DNA from: Arthrobacter sp. Hiyo4
Lineage (GTDB): Bacteria > Actinomycetota > Actinomycetes > Actinomycetales > Micrococcaceae
Length of the DNA stretch: 64,000 nucleotides
NCBI GenBank assembly: GCA_002370555.1
Contig: AP014718.1
Coordinates: forward strand, 2,232,001-2,296,000
Direction: 5' to 3'
Part shown: in pieces, positions 1-10,718 of the stretch
How positions within the stretch are numbered: position 1 is the stretch's first letter
Layout of the letters: every line of letters starts with the position of its first letter
The notes under the pieces: model-generated
Databases searched by the model: none
What the model saw: only the letters and a program-made list of their open reading frames with translations
What the model was told of the DNA's origin: nothing
Made by a program: the position numbers and the translations under genes

Positions 1-1586
1 CGCCTTCGCCCTCGGCAACTTCTCCTTCGACGGCGCCCGCCGGCGCTGAACCCACCGAAACGTTCACGTTCGGCACGGCGTCCCAGCCCCTCGGCCTGGA
101 CCCCGCGCTCTCGAACGATGTGGAAAGCTACCGGATCACCCGGCAGATCCTCGAGGGCCTGGTGGGTGTGGACCAGACCACCGGAAAACCTACGCCGCTG
201 CTGGCAACGGAATGGTCCGAGGAAAACGAAGGCCGCTCGTACACCTTCAAACTCCGCAGCGGCGTCTCGTTCCAGGACGGCACACCCTTCAACGCCGACG
301 CCGTGTGTGCCAACTTCAACCGCTGGTTCGCCTTCTCGACGGAACTGCGGCGCCAAGCGCCGGGAAGCTCGTTCAAGAGCGTGTTCAAGGCCCATTCAGA
401 CGACGCTGCGCTTTCCATTTTCAAGAGCTGCACGGCCCTTTCCGCTGACACTGTCCGGATCGACCTGACCCAGCGCTTCACCGCGTTCCTCCAGGCGCTC
501 ACCCTGCCGGCGTTCGCTATCGCGTCCCCGGCCGCCCTGACCGCGGGCACGGCGGATGTCCTGGACCAGACCCGTGGCGGAAACCCGGTCTCCCGGTTCG
601 CCACCAACCCTGTGGGAACCGGACCATTCAGCCTGGCCGCCTGGGAAGAAGCGAGCGTCCGGCTCGTCAGCCACAAAAACTACTGGGGTGACCGAGGGCA
701 GATCTCCACCATCAATTTCGTCACCTACGACCACCCCCAGACGAGGCTTCAGGCCCTCCTGGACGGCAAGATCGACGGCTACGACGCCGTCACCGTGGGT
801 AACTTCGATCAGCTGGTCAAGCGGGGCATGCAGATCGTCCAGCGCGATCCTTTCTCGGTGATGTACCTGGGCATCAACCAGGAAATTCCTGTCCTACAGA
901 ACGAAAAGGTGCGGCAGGCCATTGAGCTGGCCGTCGACAAGGAAACCCTGATCCGCAAGTTCTTCATCGACAACACCGCCAAGGCCTCACAGTTCGTTCC
1001 TCCGAAGATCAGCGGTTTCAATAACGATGCTCCCGCACTGGGCCACGACCCGGTCAAGGCCAAGGCCTATCTGACCGAGGCCGGCTACGCCGGGGAAGAG
1101 CTCAGGTTCTACTATCCGCTCAACGCCACCCGCCCGTATCTGCCCACGCCGGAGAAAATCTACGCCGAAATCAGCAGGCAACTGACCGCTGTCGGCTTTA
1201 ACATCAAACCTGTCCCGGTGGACTGGTCCGAAGGCTATCTCCAGAAAGTGCAGTCACCCGGAGACCACGGGCTCCACCTGCTCGGCTGGAATGGCGCGTA
1301 TGCCGATGCAGATAACTTTGTGGGCCCGCTGTTCGGCGAAAAGAACGGCGAATTCGGCTACCAGGACCCGCAGGTCTTTTCCAAGATAAACCGCGCGCGC
1401 GGCCTCCCTGCCGGCAAGGAACGCGACGAGCAGTACCACACCATCAACGCCCAGATCGCGGCCACTGTGCCGGCGGTTCCCATCGCCTTCCCCATCTCGG
1501 CGCTCGCACTCTCGGACCGCGTCAGCAGCTACCCGGCGTCCCCGGTACTGAGTGAAGTTTTCACAAAAGTACAGCTAAAGCCTTGA
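1..1586 (+). CDS. ABC transporter substrate-binding protein, family 5 (peptide/nickel type), 5' end outside window
   Basis: Extracellular solute-binding lipoprotein of an oligopeptide/dipeptide-type ABC importer (SBP_bac_5 family). The reading frame is open from base 3, so the start, signal peptide and lipobox lie upstream of the window. The first visible residues form a Ser/Pro/Ala/Thr-rich linker, as is common after a lipidated cysteine, and then the family core begins with [16 protein letters not shown] and the pattern [20 protein letters not shown]. About 527 residues are visible, ending in a TGA at 1584-1586. The cognate permease and ATPase genes are not in the window, so the ligand cannot be named. 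No frameshift is seen. mqo follows after about 80 bp and looks like a separate transcription unit. Confidence 0.88.
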   Translation, partial: PSPSATSPSTAPAGAEPTETFTFGTASQPLGLDPALSNDVESYRITRQILEGLVGVDQTTGKPTPLLATEWSEENEGRSYTFKLRSGVSFQDGTPFNADAVCANFNRWFAFSTELRRQAPGSSFKSVFKAHSDDAALSIFKSCTALSADTVRIDLTQRFTAFLQALTLPAFAIASPAALTAGTADVLDQTRGGNPVSRFATNPVGTGPFSLAAWEEASVRLVSHKNYWGDRGQISTINFVTYDHPQTRLQALLDGKIDGYDAVTVGNFDQLVKRGMQIVQRDPFSVMYLGINQEIPVLQNEKVRQAIELAVDKETLIRKFFIDNTAKASQFVPPKISGFNNDAPALGHDPVKAKAYLTEAGYAGEELRFYYPLNATRPYLPTPEKIYAEISRQLTAVGFNIKPVPVDWSEGYLQKVQSPGDHGLHLLGWNGAYADADNFVGPLFGEKNGEFGYQDPQVFSKINRARGLPAGKERDEQYHTINAQIAATVPAVPIAFPISALALSDRVSSYPASPVLSEVFTKVQLKP

Positions 1587-1665
1587 CGGCCCGGCCCAAT
1601 TTCAGTATGCGGGCCGCCCGGGGATATTCTTTGACAGCCAGAGCCGCTGCTATCGGAGACTGATT

Positions 1666-3168
1666 GTGACCTTCATATCCAAGACCCAACATGCCGACGT
1701 CGTACTGATTGGCGGCGGCATCATGAGCGCCACGCTCGGGGCATTCATCAAGCAGCTGGAACCGAACTGGACCATCTCCCTGTTCGAACGCCTCGATCAG
1801 CCCGGGCTGGAAAGCTCCGACCCCTGGAACAACGCCGGAACGGGCCATGCTGCCCTGTGCGAGCTCAACTACTCCCCCGCAGCCAAAGACGGCTCCGTGA
1901 ACCCGGCCAAGGCCCTGCTCATCAATGAACAGTTCCAGCTGTCCCGCCAGTTCTGGTCCCATCTTGTGGAAGAATCCCTGGTCGGCTCGCCGAAGGGCTT
2001 CATCAACACCGTCCCGCACATGAGCTTTGTCATCGGCGAGGACAACACCAAATTCCTCAAGACCCGTTACGAAGCCCTCAAGCCCCACACGCTGTTCCGC
2101 AGCATGGAGTACTCCGAGGACCACGCCCAGATCGCCAAATGGGCGCCGCTGATCGTCAAGGGCCGCGACGCCAAGCAGCGCATCGCCGCCACGCGGGCCA
2201 CCGAGGGGACTGACGTCGACTTCGGGGCACTGACCCGTGAGCTCACCACCTACCTCGGGAACAACGGCGTCGAAATCAATTACGGCCATGACGTCAGCGG
2301 CATCTCCAAGGCGTCCGACGGCGGCTGGGACCTTTCAATCAAGCACCCGGCTTCCGGGGAACACGGCAAGATCCACGCCAAGTTTGTGTTTGTGGGCGCC
2401 GGCGGCGGCGCACTGCACCTCCTCCAGGCCTCCGGCATCCCGGAGAGCAAGGGCTTCGGCGGCTTCCCCGTGTCCGGCCAGTTCTTCCGCTGCACCGACG
2501 AGAAGCTCGCCGCCCAGCACAGCGCCAAGGTCTATGGCCAGGCTTCGGTGGGCGCGCCGCCCATGTCGGTCCCGCACCTTGACACCCGGTATGTCGACGG
2601 GAAGCGTTCGCTCCTGTTCGGCCCCTACGCCGGCTTCTCCACCAACTTCCTGAAAAACGGCTCCTACCTTGACCTGCCATTGTCCATCCGGCCCAGCAAC
2701 ATCATCCCGATGCTTGCCGTGGCCAAGGACAACATGGACCTCACCGCGTACCTCGTCAAGGAAGTTGCCAAGCGCCACGGGGACAAGGTGGAAGCGCTGC
2801 GCGAGTACTACCCCGAAGCCAAGGACGGCGACTGGGAGTTGATCACCGCCGGCCAGCGTGTGCAGATTATCAAAAAGGACCCGAAGCGCGGCGGCGTGCT
2901 GCAGTTCGGCACGGAAGTCATCGCCGGCCGCGACGGCACCATCGGGGCGCTTTTGGGTGCGTCGCCCGGCGCATCCACGGCGGTGCCCATCATGATTGAG
3001 CTGCTGCAGAAGTCCTTCCCAAAGAACTTCAAGGGCTGGCAGGGCAAGCTCAAGGCCATGATGCCGGGCTACGGCGTGAAGCTGGATGAAAATCCGGAAC
3101 TGGCTGCCGAGCTCGAAACGGCAACGGCCAAGGCCCTGCAGCTGGAGAGCATTTCCGCCAACCACTGA
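1666..3168 (+). CDS. mqo: Malate:quinone oxidoreductase
   Basis: Peripheral membrane FAD enzyme of the TCA cycle that oxidises malate to oxaloacetate and reduces the quinone pool. The protein has 500 residues, the usual length for the family. The N-terminal dinucleotide-binding loop reads [10 protein letters not shown] (about residues 15-24), followed by the family signature [16 protein letters not shown] and a C-terminal block with [13 protein letters not shown]. The GTG at 1666 is chosen because GGAGA at 1655-1659 sits six bases upstream and the first residues align with the family start. The gene is intact. A GC-rich hairpin follows it and separates it from the exporter gene downstream. 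Confidence 0.96.
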   Translation: MTFISKTQHADVVLIGGGIMSATLGAFIKQLEPNWTISLFERLDQPGLESSDPWNNAGTGHAALCELNYSPAAKDGSVNPAKALLINEQFQLSRQFWSHLVEESLVGSPKGFINTVPHMSFVIGEDNTKFLKTRYEALKPHTLFRSMEYSEDHAQIAKWAPLIVKGRDAKQRIAATRATEGTDVDFGALTRELTTYLGNNGVEINYGHDVSGISKASDGGWDLSIKHPASGEHGKIHAKFVFVGAGGGALHLLQASGIPESKGFGGFPVSGQFFRCTDEKLAAQHSAKVYGQASVGAPPMSVPHLDTRYVDGKRSLLFGPYAGFSTNFLKNGSYLDLPLSIRPSNIIPMLAVAKDNMDLTAYLVKEVAKRHGDKVEALREYYPEAKDGDWELITAGQRVQIIKKDPKRGGVLQFGTEVIAGRDGTIGALLGASPGASTAVPIMIELLQKSFPKNFKGWQGKLKAMMPGYGVKLDENPELAAELETATAKALQLESISANH

Positions 3169-3175
3169 CGTCCGG

Positions 3176-3208
3176 CCGTCCGGCCGGGCCTCAGGCTCGG
3201 CCGGACGG
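3176..3208 (+). terminator. GC-rich hairpin after mqo, probable terminator
   Basis: CCGTCCGGCCG (3176-3186) and CGGCCGGACGG (3198-3208) form a perfect 11-bp stem with an 11-base loop, beginning eight bases after the mqo stop codon. There is no U tract, so this is an L-shaped or weak intrinsic terminator at best. Confidence 0.55.
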
Positions 3209-3251
3209 TCCGGTCCGCAGGAGTCCGTCAACCCCACAGGAGAGACCCGCG

Positions 3252-6200
3252 ATGTTCCGGCTGGCACAACTTTCATTGGCAAACCGGGCGCTGATCGCGC
3301 TGATCACCGTCTTCGCGACGGTGTTCGGCGTGATCACCATGTCATCGCTGAAACAGGAACTCATCCCCTCCGTTGAGTTCCCGCAGATCACCGTCCTCTC
3401 CGCCATGCCCGGCGCCTCGCCCGAGGTGGTGGACAAGCAGGTCAGCGCACCGCTGGAAACCGCCCTGAACGGCGTCGAAGGCCTGGAGTCAACCTCCTCG
3501 ACGTCACGCAACGGCGTCTCGCAGATCTCCATGGTGTTCACCTACGGGACAAACCTCGACCGCGCCCGGAACCAGATCGACCGGGCCATCTCCAACGCCA
3601 AGCGCTCCCTGCCGGAGGACGTGCAGCCGCAGGCCATCGCGGGCAGCATCAGCGACTTCCCCATCGTGTTCCTGGCAGTGTCCTCGGACAAACCCCTCAG
3701 CGAACTGAACGCCGACCTGGCACGCCTCTCCGTTCCCCGGCTCCAGAAGATCGACGGCGTCCGGGGAGCCGACGTGACCGGCGGCGCCACCCAGCACATC
3801 GAGATCCTCCCCCGGCCCGAGGCGATGGCCGCCACGGGCACCACGATCGAGTCCATCCGGAACGCCCTCTCCAACAACGGCGCGCTGATCCCGGCCGGGA
3901 CCATCCAGGAGCAGGGCAAGACGCTATCCCTCCAGATCGGCAGCCCGGTGGATTCCCTGGATGCCATCAAGGCGCTACCCGTGGGCGGAGCCAAGGATGC
4001 CGCGACGATCGGCACGGTGGCCGACGTTAGCCTGCAGGATGACGAACGGACCTCCATCACGCGGACCAACGGCCAGGAAACGCTGGCAGTGTCCGTGACC
4101 AAGAAGCCCGAGGGCGACACCGTGGGAATCTCCCACGCCGTGAACGACTCGTTGGCGGCCCTTGAGGCCGAGCTGGGGTCCAACGCAAAGTTCACCGCCG
4201 TGTTCGACCAGGCCCCGTTCATCGAGAAGTCTATCAAGGACCTCACCACCGAGGGCCTGCTCGGGCTGGGCTTCGCTGTCGCCGTCATCCTTGTTTTCCT
4301 TATGTCAGCCCGCTCCACCCTTGTTACCGCGGTCTCCATTCCACTGTCGCTGCTGATCACGTTCATTGGCCTGTCCGCGACGGGCTATTCACTGAACATC
4401 CTGACCTTGGGCGCGCTGACCATTGCGATCGGCCGGGTGGTGGACGACTCGATTGTGGTGATCGAAACATCAAACGCCACCTCAGCTATGGGGAGGAGAA
4501 AGTCCCCGCGATCCTCACCGCAATCCGGGAGGTGGCCGGCGCCATCACCGCCTCCACGCTGACCACCGTGGCGGTCTTCCTGCCCATTGCGTTCGTGGGC
4601 GAGCTCGCCGGCGAACTCTTCCGGCCCTTCGCCCTGACTGTCACCATGGCGCTGCTGGCATCCCTGCTGGTATCGCTGACCATCGTTCCGGTCCTGGCCT
4701 ACTGGTTCCTCAAGAGCCCTGCCGGTTCGGCCGCTGCAGGTTCGCCTGCTGTCCGTGAAACTGCCGCGCGGCTTGCTGCCGCCGCCCGTGCCCAGGCCCA
4801 GGAGTCCGAACAGAAAAGCCGGCTGCAGCGCGCCTACCTGCCCGTCCTCAGCAAGACCCAGAAGCACCCGGTGCTGACCCTGGTCGCCGCTGTTCTGGTG
4901 CTCGGCGCCACGGCCGCCATGACGCCGCTGCTGTCCACCAACCTCCTCGGCGATTCCGGCCAGAACAGCCTGACTGTCCGCCAACTGATGCCCGCTGGCA
5001 CAAGCCTGGCCGACACCAGCGCTGCCGCCGTCAGGGTGGAGGACGTCCTCCGCGGCATCAAGGGTGTCAAGAATGTCCAGGTCACGTCCGGCAACGCGCA
5101 GGCAGGTTTTGCCGCCCTGACGTCCTCCGGCGCCGCAAACTCCACGTTCACGGTTGTGACGGATGAAAAGGCCAACCAGGCGGAGCTCCAGGAAACCGTC
5201 CGGACCGAAGTGGGCAAGGTGGCCGGTTCCGGGAAAATTAGCGTCGGCACGCAGCAGGGTGGCTTCGGGGCGTCCTCCACGGTGGACATCACCGTCAAGG
5301 CGGCAACATCCGAGGACCTCCGGACAGCCAGTGACGCCATGGTTCAGGCCATGACCGGCGTGCCGGAGACCAGCGAGGTGGCAACCAACCTCGCTGCCAG
5401 CCAGCCGGTGGTCCAGGTCAAGGTTGACCGGGCCAAGACCGCGGCAGCCGGACTGAACGAGGAACAGGTAGCCGGCATCCTGGCTGCCACCATCAGCCCC
5501 ATCCCTGCCGGTACGGTCCGGATGGACACCAACGATTTTCCGGTCCAGATCGGCAAGGGCACCCGGTTCACCAGCATCGACGCGGTGCGCAACATCGCCC
5601 TCCCTGCATCCGGCGCCCCCGTCACCCTGGGCAGCATTGCGTCCGTGGAACAGGTGGACGTGCCGGTCTCCATTACCGCCAGCAACGGCCAGCGGACCGC
5701 CAAAGTGTCAGTCACGCCGTCGGGCTCCAACCTTGGCGCCGTGAACGCGGAGGTGCAGAAGCGCCTCACGGAGGTCAGCCTCCCCGCTGGCGTCACCGCG
5801 GAACTCGGCGGCGCCACCACCCAGCAAGCCGAGTCCTTCCAGCAGCTGGGCCTGGCGCTCCTCGCCGCGATCGCGATTGTCTACGTCATTATGGTGGCCA
5901 CCTTCAAGTCGCTGATCCAGCCCCTGATCCTACTGGTGTCCGTTCCCTTTGCCGCCACCGGCGCCGTGGCCCTGCTGCTGGCCACGGGCGTTCCCCTGGG
6001 CCTGCCGTCGCTGATCGGCATGCTGATGCTGGTGGGGATTGTGGTGACCAACGCCATTGTGCTCATCGACCTCATCAACCAGTACAGGCAGCCACGGGAC
6101 GGCCGCGGCGGGATGAGCGTGGCGGACGCGATCACGAATGGCGCCCGGCAGCGCCTACGCCCCATCCTGATGACCGCACTGGCCACCGTTTTCGCCCTGA

Positions 6201-6487
6201 CACCCATGGCTCTTGGCCTGACCGGGGGCGGCGGCTTCATTTCGCAGCCGCTGGCCGTGGTGGTGATCGGCGGCCTGGTCTCGTCCACAGCACTGACCCT
6301 GGTGCTGGTTCCCGTGCTGTACCGGCTCGTGGAGGGGCGGCGGGAAACAAAAGCACTGCTCCGTGCCATGCAGCAGCGCCCGGAATTTGCGGAAGCGGAC
6401 GACGTCGATACCGAGTTCCGTGACTGGACCACCGGTATGGTGCCCCGCGTCACTGGCCGCCGCGCCGCTCCGGGCGACCCCCAGTAA
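3252..6487 (+). CDS. RND-superfamily efflux transporter (HAE1/AcrB type); one apparent frameshift
   Basis: Proton-driven inner-membrane exporter of the hydrophobe/amphiphile efflux family, about 1078 residues when the reading frame is joined. The N-terminal helix, the porter domain, the TM4 motif GRVVDDSIVVIE with its paired aspartates, and a second porter/TM block with GMLMLVGIVVTNAIVLID are all present. The start is the ATG at 3252, with AGGAGA eight bases upstream. Near 4466 the frame shifts: GAAACATC should read GAAAACATC, which restores ENIKRHLSYGEEKVPAILTAI. I infer one missing A rather than a dead gene. No membrane-fusion or outer-membrane partner is adjacent, as expected for a Gram-positive single-component pump. 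The substrate is unknown. Confidence 0.9.
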
Positions 6488-6530
6488 AGCCTGGAATATT
6501 CTCGCCGGGGAGGCGTTATATCCGTGGATA

Positions 6531-6544
6531 CATGCAAATGCATG
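6531..6544. promoter_or_regulatory. Perfect palindrome upstream of the flavoprotein/MarR pair, candidate MarR operator
   Basis: CATGCA-AA-TGCATG is a perfect 6-bp inverted repeat with a 2-bp centre, 57 bp before the ATG at 6601. A possible -10 (TATAGT, 6554-6559) lies just downstream. The next-but-one gene encodes a MarR regulator. MarR proteins bind short palindromes of this size, so autoregulation of the pair is a reasonable inference. Confidence 0.55.
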
Positions 6545-6600
6545 AACATCGAGTATAGTTGGACCCAAGCCCAGAGAGTCCAGGAAACGGAAGGCACACC

Positions 6601-7667
6601 ATGCAGATCGGCGTATTCAGCGTCAGTGACATCACCACTGACCCCACCACCGGCCGGACCCCCACGGAGCACGAGCGCATCAAGGCGGCCGTAGCCATCG
6701 CCAAAAAAGTCGAGGAAATCGGCATGGATGTCTTCGCCCTCGGCGAGCACCACAATCGCCCGTTCTTCTCCTCCTCGCCCACCACCACCCTCGCGTACAT
6801 CGCCGCGCAGACCGAGCGGATTATCCTCTCCACTGCCACCACGCTGATCACCACCAACGATCCGGTCAAGATCGCCGAGGACTTCGCGATGCTCCAGCAC
6901 CTGGCTGATGGCCGCGTGGATCTGGTCCTGGGCCGCGGCAACACGGCTCCGGTATACCCGTGGTTCGGCAAGAACATCCAGGACGGCGTGGAACTGGCCA
7001 TCGAGAACTACAGCCTGCTGCGCCGGCTGTGGGACGAGGACACGGTGAACTGGTCCGGCAAGTTCCGGACCCCGCTGCAGAACTTCACGTCCACCCCGCG
7101 CCCGCTCGACGGCGTGGCCCCTTTGTGTGGCACGGTTCCATCCGCACGCCGCAGATCGCCGAAGTGGCCGCCTACTACGGCGATGGCTTCTTCGCGAACA
7201 ACATCTTCTGGCCGAAGGAGCATTACCAGCAGTTGATCGGCATGTACCGTGAGCGCTACGAGCACTACGGCCACGGCAAGGCGGACCAGGCCATCGTGGG
7301 CCTCGGCGGCCAGTTCTTCATGCGGAAGAACTCCCAGGATGCCGTGAAGGAGTTCCGGCCCTACTTCGACAACGCGCCCGTCTACGGCCACGGCCCGTCG
7401 CTGGAGGACTTCACATCCCAGACACCGCTCACCGTGGGCAGCCCGCAGGAAGTCATCGAAAAGACCCTGACGTTCCGCGAGTACTTCGGCGACTACCAGC
7501 GCCAGCTGTTCCTGATCGACCACGCAGGCCTGCCCCTAAAGACGGTGCTGGAACAGCTTGACCTGTTCGGCGAGGAAGTCCTCCCGGTCCTCCGCAAGGA
7601 ATACGCTGCCCTCAAGCCCGCCCACGTGCCGGATCCGCCACGCATGCCGGCCGCGTTGCCGCCCTGA
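6601..7667 (+). CDS. LLM-class flavin-dependent oxidoreductase; one apparent frameshift
   Basis: Luciferase-like monooxygenase family, a flavin-dependent TIM-barrel enzyme of about 355 residues. The N-terminus MQIGVFSVSDIT, the block FALGEHHNRPFFSSSP and the block LADGRVDLVLGRGNT are typical. The ATG at 6601 is preferred over an in-frame TTG at 6559 because GGAAGG lies a few bases upstream. Around 7120 the frame slips by one base: CCCCTTTGTGTGG should encode PFVWHGSIRTPQIAEVAAYYGDGFF, which continues to 7667. The MarR gene begins about 40 bp downstream on the same strand, and the two probably form an operon behind the palindrome at 6531. The substrate cannot be deduced. Confidence 0.88.
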
Positions 7668-7707
7668 TGGCTTCACCGGCGCCTGAGACTGCCCCTTCGG
7701 AGGCGTG

Positions 7708-8177
7708 ATGGCTGCCGACGGAAACGAATCACCCATCCGCCTGGCGGCGGAAACCTGGGAATCCCTGTTCCGGGCGCAAGTTGCGGTCATGCGCAGGCTG
7801 CAGGCCGGTCCTGCCTTCCGAAAGGTGGCCATCAACGAGTACGACGTGCTGTTCACGCTTTCCCGGTGTCCGTCCGGCTGGCTCCGGCTCAATGAACTCA
7901 ATGACCATGTCCTGCTGAGCCAGTCGAGCCTCAGCAGGCTGGTTGAGAGGCTGGAGAAGCGGGGACTGGTGGCGCGGATGGCGGCCCCCGACGACGGACG
8001 CGGCGTGCTGCTGAAGCTCACCGAGGAGGGTCTGCCCTGCAGAAGGAGATCGGCCGGGAGCACGTGCGGGACATCTCCAGCCTGGTAGGGCCGGCCCTGA
8101 CGGCTGCCGAGCAGAGGGAACTCCAGCGGCTGACCGAGAAACTCCGGCATTCCGTGGGAGCGCGGCCGGCAAATTAA
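7708..8177 (+). CDS. MarR-family transcriptional regulator; one apparent frameshift
   Basis: Winged-helix regulator of about 156 residues. It contains the recognition-helix region LNDHVLLSQSSLSRLVERLEK and the wing PDDGRGVLLKLTEEG. The ATG at 7708 (or the GTG at 7705) follows CGGAGG at 7698-7703. Near 8034 one G appears to be missing (CTGCCCTG for CTGGCCCTG). Adding it gives ALQKEIGREHVRDI and a natural C-terminus ending at the TAA at 8175-8177. Its close linkage to the LLM oxidoreductase and the upstream palindrome suggest that it represses that gene in response to a small, possibly aromatic or oxidising, ligand. This is inference. Confidence 0.85.
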
Positions 8178-8238
8178 CTGCCTGGGAATATCTGGCCGGG
8201 AAGTAACTACCCGCCAGTACCCGGGCCGTGCAGGAATC

Positions 8239-9045
8239 TCAGCCCAGCATGACCAGCTGGGCCGGATCTTCCGGCGGCAACTGGCCGTTGACGACGGCAC
8301 TGACGCGCAGCTCGTTCAGTGTCAGGCGCCCGCCCACAGTGGACAGGAACGCGGTGTCGGACGAGTCGCGGCCGGCGGTGATCCGCAGCATCGACTCCCG
8401 CGGGGCCAACCCTGTGGGGTCGATGACGTGCCAGGCGCCATTGACATGCGCCTCGGCTACCGCGTGAAAATCCATGGGGCTCAGCCCCGGCGCGTACACG
8501 GCGGCGAGCCGGGCCGGGACGTCCTTGGAACGAAGCAGGGCGATGGCCAGGTGCGCGAAGTCCCGGCACACTCCCCTGCGGTGCAGGAGGGTTTCCACGG
8601 CGCCGTCAGTTCCCCTGGAGGAACCGCTGATGTACCGCAATTCCCCGAAGACCCAACTCCGCACGGCCTGGAGCAGCTCGGCACCGTGCAGGCCGCCGAA
8701 TTCGGCATAGGCCGTGGGCAGGAGCCGGTCCGACTCCGCGTAGCGGCTTGGCCGCACGTACCGGATGAGCTCAGCCAGGGTGGCTTCTTCCGGGACGGCC
8801 TGCCCGGCCACCGTCGCTGAGTACTCGACGGTGACCTCGGCGGGTTCAGTGAGCTCCATGTAGTGCAGGCGGCCACCATGATGGTCCGCGAGTTCCTGCA
8901 ACGGAACTGGCTGACCGTCGGCCGTGACAGTCAGGGATTCATCAAACGAGGTATAGCCGGGATTCCTGGCTACAGCGATGGCCAGGGCTGCCTTCGTGTC
9001 GGCGATGGTCCTGAAAACCATACGTGCTGAAACGGTGCGTTCCAT
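8239..9045 (-). CDS. Transglutaminase-like cysteine protease-fold protein
   Basis: Transglutaminase-like superfamily protein, 268 residues, intact. A complete catalytic triad can be seen: Cys160 in HRRGVCRDFAHL, His194 in DFHAVAEA and Asp209 in VIDPTG. An N-terminal beta-rich domain precedes it, as in the bacterial family often found with arginine-rich peptidase-like genes. There is no signal peptide, so it is probably cytoplasmic. The start is the ATG at 9045, with CCGGAG upstream. The gene is transcribed towards the MarR gene (tail to tail). The natural substrate of this family is generally not known. Confidence 0.85.
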   Translation of the reverse strand: MERTVSARMVFRTIADTKAALAIAVARNPGYTSFDESLTVTADGQPVPLQELADHHGGRLHYMELTEPAEVTVEYSATVAGQAVPEEATLAELIRYVRPSRYAESDRLLPTAYAEFGGLHGAELLQAVRSWVFGELRYISGSSRGTDGAVETLLHRRGVCRDFAHLAIALLRSKDVPARLAAVYAPGLSPMDFHAVAEAHVNGAWHVIDPTGLAPRESMLRITAGRDSSDTAFLSTVGGRLTLNELRVSAVVNGQLPPEDPAQLVMLG

Positions 9046-9115
9046 GTATCTCCGGGGTGTGAGGTAGTGGTAGAACTTCCCGCACTGGCCCGGGGTTGAG
9101 GGGCCAGGGGCAGGA

Positions 9116-9930
9116 CTAGTTTTTGATCTCCAGAGACATTAGCATCCGTTGGACGTTCGCGAATTCCGAGCTCTCGTCCACGTACTTTGCGGCCTGGCCC
9201 AGGGTGTCAAACGCCTTCGCCGGGCCACCTTCTCATCCGGGGCGAAGGCCCTCAGGACTCCGAGGTCACCGAACGAGTAGTCCCCTTTTCCGGCCGGGCC
9301 ACGGACCACATTCCGCAGTTCGCAGGCCTGGCCGTCAGCCCCGCCCACAATGTTGGTGATGCCGTAGGAGCCGAAGTAGCGGTAGCCCTGAATGACGCGG
9401 AACACAACGTGCGGGGCGATGGTGCCTTCCCCCGCCAGGCCGGGAAGCTCCACCGGCACGCTGCTGATCACAACATAAGGTATCCGGGCAGTCTCGGGGC
9501 ACTCGGACGACGACGGCGGCAGTCCCGTCCGCAGCGCAGCCACCACCGTGCCGTCCTGGTTCTTCACCTCGATCTTCAGGGCACCCGGCAAGGTCCCCTC
9601 CTCGGGCGTGACGGACTGGGCGATCCATTCCTCCGGCAGGTCGAAACTGACGGTCTTCGCCGGATCGGTAAAGGTCTTCCAGGCAGCAGCTGTTGCGGCC
9701 GGGCCGGGTGCTGCTGACGTCGAGGCGCCCGCGGTGGCAGAAGGATCCGACGACGGGGACCGGGTAGCGCCGGCGGTTGAGCCCGAACCGGCGCCAGAGC
9801 TGGCCGATGTCTCCGGCTGCGCCGTCCACGCCGAATCGCTGTTACCAGGCGCGCTGCAGCCGGCCGCCAGGCCGCCGGCCATCAGCAGCGCTACCGTCCG
9901 CACGCCCCACATTGCCGCCTTGTGTGTCAT
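9116..9930 (-). CDS. Putative lipoprotein with Ser/Ala/Thr-rich linker; one apparent frameshift
   Basis: Exported lipoprotein of unknown function. The signal sequence ends in the lipobox LAAGC (Cys25), followed by about 50 residues rich in Ser, Ala, Thr and Gly, then a globular domain starting near WKTFTDPAKTVSFDLPEEW. Near 9228 one base is missing. Restoring it changes the tail to PAKAFDTLGQAAKYVDESS and extends the protein to the TAG at 9116-9118, giving about 271 residues. The start ATG is six bases from TAGGCT on the minus strand, so the transcript is probably leaderless. It is divergent from the DUF1684 gene. Confidence 0.75.
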
Positions 9931-9936
9931 GCAGCC

Positions 9937-9942
9937 AGCCTA
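9937..9942 (-). promoter_or_regulatory. Leaderless -10 element of the lipoprotein gene
   Basis: TAGGCT on the minus strand, 6 nt before the ATG at 9930. No Shine-Dalgarno sequence intervenes. Confidence 0.6.
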
Positions 9943-10011
9943 TCGGCGGGCGACGGTGGACAAGGGCCGGAGCCTCGTGTCGCCGTCGGACATTCCCCGC
10001 GCGCAAGGGAC

Positions 10012-10017
10012 TAGGCT
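10012..10017 (+). promoter_or_regulatory. Leaderless -10 element of the DUF1684 gene
   Basis: TAGGCT, 7 nt before the ATG at 10025. The position fixes that start over the much longer upstream open frame. Confidence 0.62.
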
Positions 10018-10024
10018 GGTGGCT

Positions 10025-10687
10025 ATGGCGGATGAGCAGTACGGCGCGGACCTTGAGAGCCTGGCGGACATCTCCGCCATCGACATTGCGGACTGGCGGC
10101 TGCGGACGTTTGCCCTGTACGACACGGTACGGAAGGTTGCCGCTGAAGATCCGGCGGAGGCCCATTCCCTGTGGCGGCATGAACGCGACCGGATGTTCGC
10201 AACGCATCCTGCCTCGGCCCTCAGCGCTAGGGACAAAGCGCAGTTCTCCGGCCTGAAGACGGCCGATTACGATCCCATCTACCGCTTCTATGTGCCGCTG
10301 ACCCTTGAGGGAGCCGGCCGGGAAATGACCGTGGAAACCGCCACCGACGGCGTGGTCCGGTTTGTCCGGCTGGGCACGTTCGATCTTCCCGAACTCGGCC
10401 AGCTCGGCGTGTGGAAGCTGCACGGCTACGGCGGCGGGATCTTCGTTCCGTTCCGGGATGCCACGGCCGGCCAGCCCGGTGGAACCTACGGCGCCGGCCG
10501 GTACCTCCTGGACACCATCAAGGGCGCGTTCCACGGGGTCCATGGCTCGGGGGCAGGCGCGGAGTTTGTCCTGGACTTCAACTTTGCCTACAACCCGTCC
10601 TGCGCCTACAACGAGGCCTGGGCCTGCCCGCTGCCCGGCCCGTCCAACCGCCTGGCCGTGGAGATCCCGGTGGGCGAGCTTTACTGA
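10025..10687 (+). CDS. DUF1684 domain-containing protein
   Basis: Conserved protein of 220 residues belonging to the DUF1684 family, whose biochemical role is not established. The visible hallmarks are the segment FSGLKTADYDPIYRF, the run GRYLLDTIKG, and the C-terminal block LDFNFAYNPSCAYNEAWACPLP, which carries two nearby cysteines and is the most conserved part of the family. There is no signal peptide or membrane segment. The open frame continues upstream, but the TAGGCT at 10012-10017 lies 7 nt before this ATG, which supports a leaderless start at 10025. The gene is intact. The FAH-family gene follows 31 bp downstream on the same strand. Confidence 0.82.
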   Translation: MADEQYGADLESLADISAIDIADWRLRTFALYDTVRKVAAEDPAEAHSLWRHERDRMFATHPASALSARDKAQFSGLKTADYDPIYRFYVPLTLEGAGREMTVETATDGVVRFVRLGTFDLPELGQLGVWKLHGYGGGIFVPFRDATAGQPGGTYGAGRYLLDTIKGAFHGVHGSGAGAEFVLDFNFAYNPSCAYNEAWACPLPGPSNRLAVEIPVGELY

Positions 10688-10718
10688 ACCGGCCAGCCGG
10701 AGGACGTAGGATGTCATC

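Noticed and set aside
2335..3282. Long open frame (315 codons) on the minus strand opposite mqo, and many similar frames opposite other genes
   Set aside because: High GC keeps antisense frames open. The translations are Arg/Pro/Ala-rich with no family features, while the opposite strand encodes a clear enzyme.
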